From assembly GCF_029227915.1 (NCBI RefSeq), contig NC_079876.1, forward strand, positions 8,248,001 through 8,312,000: a stretch of 64,000 nucleotides of DNA. Direction: 5' to 3'. Positions 59,422 to 64,000 of the stretch are shown here, piece by piece. The DNA is from Hydractinia symbiolongicarpus. Its lineage: Eukaryota > Cnidaria > Hydrozoa > Anthoathecata > Hydractiniidae. Within the stretch, counting starts at the first letter, position 1; each line of letters begins with the position of its first letter. Both the position numbers and the translations under genes were made by a program. The notes below the pieces were generated by a model. The model was not told the DNA's origin, did no database searches, and saw only the letters and a program-made list of their open reading frames with translations.

Positions 59422-61379
59422 TCGTTCGGGAAATGAGTTTACTCCCTGGGTAATTTCTTTGTATACTTTTGACCATACGGGCCAAGCCGGGATTTACGGG
59501 AAATCGCGGGTTTTCGTTTGCCGGCGATTAAACTTCTTTTATTCAGCGTCTCATCAAAAATGAAAACACTTTTAAAAACTACAAGTCTTATGCGTTTTAG
59601 TGGTGAAAAAATAATTTAAAAAATCGTTCTGGAAATGAGTTTACTTACAGGGTACTTTCTTTGTATACATTCGACTATACGTGCCAAGCCCGGGATTTAC
59701 AGGAAATCGCGGGTTTTCGTTTGCCGGCGATTATACTGCTTTTATTCAGCGTCTCATCAAAAATGAAAACATTCTTGAGAACTACAAGTCTCATGCGTTT
59801 TAGTGGTGAAATAATAATTTAAAAAATCGTTTGGGAAATGAGTTTACTCCCTGGGTACTTTCTTTGTATACTTTTGACTATACGGGCTGAGTCCAGGATT
59901 TACGGGAAATCGCGGGTTTTCGTTTGCCGGCGATTAAACTTCTTTTATTCAGCGTCTCATCAAAAATGAAAACATTTTTGAAAACTACAAGTCTCATGCG
60001 TTTTAGTGGTGAAAAAGTAATTTAAAAAATCGTTCGGGAAATGAGTTTACTCCCTGTGTACTTTCTTTGTATACTTTTGACTATACGGGCCAAGCCGGGA
60101 TTTACGGGAAATCGCGGGTTTTCGTTTGCCGGCGATTAAACTTCTTTTATTCAGCGTCTCATCAAAAATGAAAACATTTTTAAAAACTACAAGTCTTATG
60201 CGTTTTAGTGGTGAAAAAATAATTTATAAAATCGTTCTGGAAATGCGTTTACTCACAGGGTACTTTCTTTGTATACATTCGACTATACGGGCCAAGCCCG
60301 GGATTTACGGGAAATCGCAGGTTTTCGTTTTCCGGCGATTAAACCTCTTTCATTAAGCGTCTCATCAAAAATGAAAACATTTTTGAAAACTACAAGTCTC
60401 ATGCGTTTTAGTGGTGAAAAAAAAATTTAAAAAATCGTTCGGGAAATGAGTTTACTCCCTGGGTACTTTCTTTGTATACATTCGACTATACGGGCCAAGC
60501 CCCGGATTTACGGGAAAACGCGGGATTTCGTTTGCCGGCGATTAAACCTCTTTAATTAAGCTTCTCATAAAAAATGAAAACATTTTTGAAAACTACAAGT
60601 CTCATGCGTTTTAGTGGTGAAAAAATAATTTAAAAAATCGTTCGGGAAATGAGTTTACTCCCTGTGTACTTTCTTTGTATACTTTTGACTATACGGGCCA
60701 AGCCGTAATTTACGGGAAATCGCGGGTTTTCGTTTGCCGGCGATTAAACTTCTTTATTCAGCGTCTCATCAAAAATGAAAACATTTTTAAAAACTACAAG
60801 TCTTATGCGTTTTAGTGGTGAAAAAATAATTTAAAAAATCGTTCTGGAAATGAGTTTACTCACAGGGTACTTTCTTTGTATACATTCGACTATACGGGCC
60901 AAGCCCGGGATTTACGGGAAATCGCAGGTTTTCGTTTTCCGGCGATTAAACCTCTTTCATTAAGCGTCTCATCAAAAATGAAAACATTTTTGAAAACTAC
61001 AAGTCTCATGCGTTTTAGTGGTGAAAAAAAAATTTAAAAAATCGTTCGGGAAATGAGTTTACTCCCTGGGTACTTTCTTTGTATACATTCGACTATACGG
61101 GCCAAGCCCCGGATTTACGGGAAAACGCGGGATTTCGTTTGCCGGCGATTAAACCTCTTTCATTAAGCTTCTCATCAAAAATGAAAACATTTTTGAAAAC
61201 TACAAGTCTCATGCGTTTTAGTGGTGAAAAAATAATTTAAAAAATCTTTCGGGAAATGAGTTTACTCCCTGGGTACTTCCTTTGTATAATTTTGACTATA
61301 CGGGCCGAGTCCGGGATTTACGGGAAATCGCGGATTTTCGTTTGCCGGCGATTAAACTTCTTTTATTCAGCGTCCCATC

Positions 61380-61395
61380 AAATATGAAAATATTT
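61380..61395. other. Register-shifted hairpin variant, GAAA loop
   Basis: In monomers reading CATCAAATATGAAAATATTT the reference hairpin is broken, but a 6-bp stem, AAATAT with ATATTT, forms around GAAA. This subtype (CCCATCAAATATG) is common at 6541-21740 and returns at 61245 and 63268. Confidence 0.45.
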
Positions 61396-61706
61396 TTGAA
61401 AACTACAAGTCTCATGCGTTTAGTGGTAAAAAGATAATATAAAAAATCGTTCGGGAAATGAGTTTAATCCCTGGGTACTTTCTTTGTATACTTTTGACTA
61501 TACGGGCCAAGCCCGGGATTTACGGAAAATTGCGGGTTTTCGTTTGCCGGCGATTAAACTTCTTTTATTCAGCGTCTCATCAAAAATGAAAACATTTTTG
61601 AAAACTACAAGTCTCATGCGTTTTAGTGGTAAAAAAATAATTTAGAAAATTGTTCGGGAAGTGAGTTTACTCCCTGGGTACTTTCTTTGTATACTTTTGA
61701 CTATAC

Positions 61707-61738
61707 GGGCCAAGCCGGGATTTACGGGAAATCGCGGG
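61707..61738 (+). other. Canonical G-quadruplex motif, second example
   Basis: The monomer at 61650 also reads AAGCCGGG. GGG runs lie at 61707, 61717, 61726 and 61736, with loops of 7, 6 and 7 bases. Similar copies occur in the monomers starting at 48078, 48889, 49699, 56386, 59018 and 63673. Confidence 0.6.
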
Positions 61739-62457
61739 TTTTCGTTTGCCGGCGATTAAACTTCTTTTATTCAGCGTCTCATCAAAAATGAAAACATTTT
61801 TAAAAACTACAAGTCTTATGCGTTTTAGTGGTGAAAAAATAATTTAAAAAATCGTTCGGGAAATGAGTTTACTCACAGGGTACTTTCTTTGTATACTTTT
61901 GACTATACGGGCCGAGTCCGGGGTTTACGGGAAATGGCGGTTTTCGTTTGCCGGCGATTAAACTTCTTTTATTCAGCGTCTCATCAAAAATGAAAACATT
62001 TTTGAAAACTACAAGTCTCATGCGTTTTAGTGGTGAAAAAATAATTTAAAAAATCGTTCGGGAAATGAGTTTACTCCCTGGGTACTTTCTTTGTATACTT
62101 TTGACTATACGGGCCAAGCCGGGATTTACGGGAAATCGCTGGTTTTCGTTTGCCGGCGATTAAACTTCTTTTATTCAGCGTCTCATCAAAAATGAAAACA
62201 TTTTTAAAAACTACAAGTCTTATGCGTTTTAGTGGTGAAAAAATAATTTAAAAAATCGTTCGGGAAATGAGTTTACTCCCTGGGTAATTTCTTTGTATAT
62301 TTTTGACTATACGGGCCAAGCCGGGATTTACGGGAAATCGCGGGTTTTCGTTTGCCGGCGATTAAACTTCTTTTATTCAGCGTCTCATCAAAAATGAAAA
62401 CATTTTTGAAAACTACAAGTCTCATGCGTTTTAGTGGTGAAAAAAAAATTTAAAAAA

Positions 62458-64000
62458 TCGTTCGGGAAATGAGTTTACTCCCTGGGTACTTTCTTTGTAT
62501 ACATTCGACTATACGGGCCAAGCCCCGGATTTACGGGAAAACGCGGGATTTCGTTTGCCGGCGATTAAACCTCTTTAATTAAGCTTTTCATAAAAAATGA
62601 AAACATTTTTGAAAACTACAAGTCTCATGCGTTTTAGTGGTGAAAAAATAATTTAAAAAATCGTTCGGGAAATGAGTTTACTCCCTGTGTACTTTCTTTG
62701 TATACTTTTGACTATACGGGCCAAGCCGTAATTTACGGGAAATCGCGGGTTTTCGTTTGCCGGCGATTAAACTTCTTTATTCAGCGTCTCATCAAAAATG
62801 AAAACATTTTTAAAAACTACAAGTCTTATGCGTTTTAGTGGTGAAAAAATAATTTAAAAAATCGTTCTGGAAATGAGTTTACTCACAGGGTACTTTCTTT
62901 GTATACATTCGACTATACGGGCCAAGCCCGGGATTTACGGGAAATCGCAGGTTTTCGTTTTCCGGCGATTAAACCTCTTTCATTAAGCGTCTCATCAAAA
63001 ATGAAAACATTTTTGAAAACTACAAGTCTCATGCGTTTTAGTGGTGAAAAAAAAATTTAAAAAATCGTTCGGGAAATGAGTTTACTCCCTGGGTACTTTC
63101 TTTGTATACATTCGACTATACGGGCCAAGCCCCGGATTTACGGGAAAACGCGGGATTTCGTTTGCCGGCGATTAAACCTCTTTCATTAAGCTTCTCATCA
63201 AAAATGAAAACATTTTTGAAAACTACAAGTCTCATGCGTTTTAGTGGTGAAAAAATAATTTAAAAAAACTTTCGGGAAATGAGTTTACTCCCTGGGTACT
63301 TTCTTTGTATAATTTTGACTATACGGGCCGAGTCCGGGATTTACGGGAAATCGCGGATTTTCGTTTGCCGGCGATTAAACTTCTTTTATTCAGCGTCCCA
63401 TCAAATATGAAAATATTTTTGAAAACTACAAGTCTCATGCGTTTAGTGGTAAAAAGATAATATAAAAAATCGTTCGGGAAATGAGTTTACTCCCTGGGTA
63501 CTTTCTTTGTATACTTTTGACTATACGGGCCAAGCCCGGGATTTACGGAAAATTGCGGGTTTTCGTTTGCCGGCGATTAAACTTTTTTTATTCAGCGTCT
63601 CATCAAAAATGAAAACATTTTTGAAAACTACAAGTCTCATGCGTTTTAGTGGTAAAAAAATAATTTAGAAAATTGTTCGGGAAGTGAGTTTACTCCCTGG
63701 GTACTTTCTTTGTATACTTTTGACTATACGGGCCAAGCCGGGATTTACGGGAAATCGCGGGTTTTCGTTTGCCGGCGATTAAACTTCTTTTATTCAGCGT
63801 CTCATCAAAAATGAAAACATTTTTAAAAACTACAAGTCTTATGCGTTTTAGTGGTGAAAAAATAATTTAAAAAATCGTTCGGGAAATGAGTTTACTCACA
63901 GGGTACTTTCTTTGTATACTTTTGACTATACGGGCCGAGTCCGGGGTTTACGGGAAATGGCGGTTTTCGTTTGCCGGCGATTAAACTTCTTTTATTCAGC
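62458..64000 (+). repeat. 2023-bp ten-monomer HOR, copy 2 (cut by window end)
   Basis: Monomers at 62458, 62661, 62862, 63065, 63268, 63470, 63673 and 63875 repeat copy 1 at +2023. The last is cut off at the window edge, so the array continues beyond 64000. Confidence 0.9.

Larger units (their letters stand above)
57600..60434 (+). repeat. Transitional monomers with a duplicated dimer
   Basis: The run starts with two monomers of a fourth 8-mer copy (57600, 57803), then an AAACCTC/GCCCCGG pair (58006, 58209) and 58411. Two copies of a 404-bp dimer follow (58614-59017 and 59018-59421), marked by GGGAAGTGAG and by GGGGTTTACGGGAAATGG. The rest (59422, 59624, 59827, 60030, 60232) repeats earlier subtypes singly. 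Confidence 0.78.
60435..62457 (+). repeat. 2023-bp ten-monomer HOR, copy 1
   Basis: Monomers at 60435, 60638, 60839, 61042, 61245, 61447, 61650, 61852, 62054 and 62256. Markers are CTCATAAAAAATG, CCCTGTGTAC with AAGCCGTAATTTACGGG, TATAATTTTGAC, the CCCATCAAATATG hairpin variant, AAATTGCGGG and GGGAAGTGAG. Confidence 0.9.
1..64000 (+). repeat. Satellite DNA array, ~203-bp monomer, spans whole window
   Basis: About 315 head-to-tail copies of one monomer fill the window, all in the same orientation. I walked the monomer start (TCGTT or a close variant just after the A-rich tail) from position 118 to 63875. Every step is 201-204 bp except three 45-bp steps at 930, 3003 and 5076. No unique sequence, transposon, microsatellite block or inversion interrupts it. 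Variation is point substitutions and single-base indels, mainly in the C run of AAGCCCGGG, in GATTTACGGG versus GATTTAGGG, and in the A-rich tail. Such size, uniformity and higher-order structure are known for eukaryotic centromeric and heterochromatic satellites, and I infer that setting here. The chromosomal location is not visible, because both edges of the window lie inside the array. Confidence 0.98.

Noticed and set aside
325-60356. Dozens of plus-strand reading frames of 64-121 residues with near-identical products starting MGNEFTPWVLS or MYTFDYTG
   Set aside because: They are one frame of the satellite monomer repeated. Monomer length is 202-203 bp, so the frame breaks at each joint unless a tail variant such as AATTAAAAAAA removes the stop, which explains the 102-residue cases. 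There is no independent start context, no codon-position bias and no domain. Changes hit all positions and indels are common.
1-64000. CRISPR array or other spaced direct repeats
   Set aside because: The whole ~203-bp unit is repeated with no unique spacers, and unit length and divergence are those of a satellite.
1-64000. Tandem rRNA, 5S, tRNA or histone gene cluster
   Set aside because: No segment resembles rRNA or tRNA conserved cores. The unit has no RNA polymerase III box arrangement that I could identify and no coding frame of gene size.

Overview
This whole window is satellite DNA. It is one head-to-tail tandem array of a monomer about 203 bp long (most copies 202 or 203 bp, range 201-204), all on one strand, with roughly 315 monomers from base 1 to base 64000. 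I found no gene, RNA gene, transposon or unique DNA between monomers. The only unit outside the 201-204 bp range is a 45-bp monomer remnant that recurs three times at a fixed 2073-bp spacing. An uninterrupted 64-kb array organised into higher-order repeats (HORs) is what eukaryotic centromeric, pericentromeric or other heterochromatic satellites look like, so I infer a eukaryotic chromosome. The species cannot be told from the sequence and I do not recognise the satellite family. The reference monomer is about 38% GC and CpG-rich.

Monomer plan, taking position 1 as the T of TCGTT: a 5' segment (1-40); a GTATA/TATAC dyad (40-57); a GC-rich core with four GGG runs (58-90); a GCCGGC palindrome (100-105); a T-rich stretch (111-123); a perfect 9-bp-arm hairpin (134-155); and an A-rich tail (186-203) that joins the next copy. 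Monomers fall into recognisable subtypes, and the order of subtypes defines the HORs.

Layout: 1-5526, an 11-unit HOR of 2073 bp (ten full monomers plus the 45-bp remnant). 5527-15258, many deletion and duplication derivatives of an apparent nine-monomer order that I label a-b-c-d-e-f-g-h-i. 15259-17889, an island of other subtypes ending in a duplicated trimer. 17688-21334, two copies of a 9-mer of about 1824 bp. 21335-24776, a 6-monomer block matching 15664-16877, running into two copies of a 1417-bp 7-mer. 24777-31455, an 11-mer of about 2226 bp and its relatives. 31456-35507, two copies of a 2026-bp 10-mer. 35508-41793, three copies of a 12-mer (2433 bp, one full and two with deletions). 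41794-46657, an 11-mer of 2231 bp and a degraded second copy. 46658-53146, two copies of a 16-mer of about 3243 bp with a nested 4-mer duplication. 53350-57599, an 8-mer of about 1620 bp in 2.6 copies. 58006-60434, transitional, with a duplicated dimer. 60435-64000, a 2023-bp 10-mer.

The parts do not work together as genes. They record how the array evolves: duplications of 2-16 monomers are stacked locally, and hybrid monomers at the joints show in-register homologous exchange. The short reading frames (64-121 residues) are phantoms of the repeat. The monomer length is not a multiple of three, every monomer carries essentially the same frame, and none has independent gene structure. Assignments were made by eye, so unit boundaries are firm to the monomer, but identities are qualitative.
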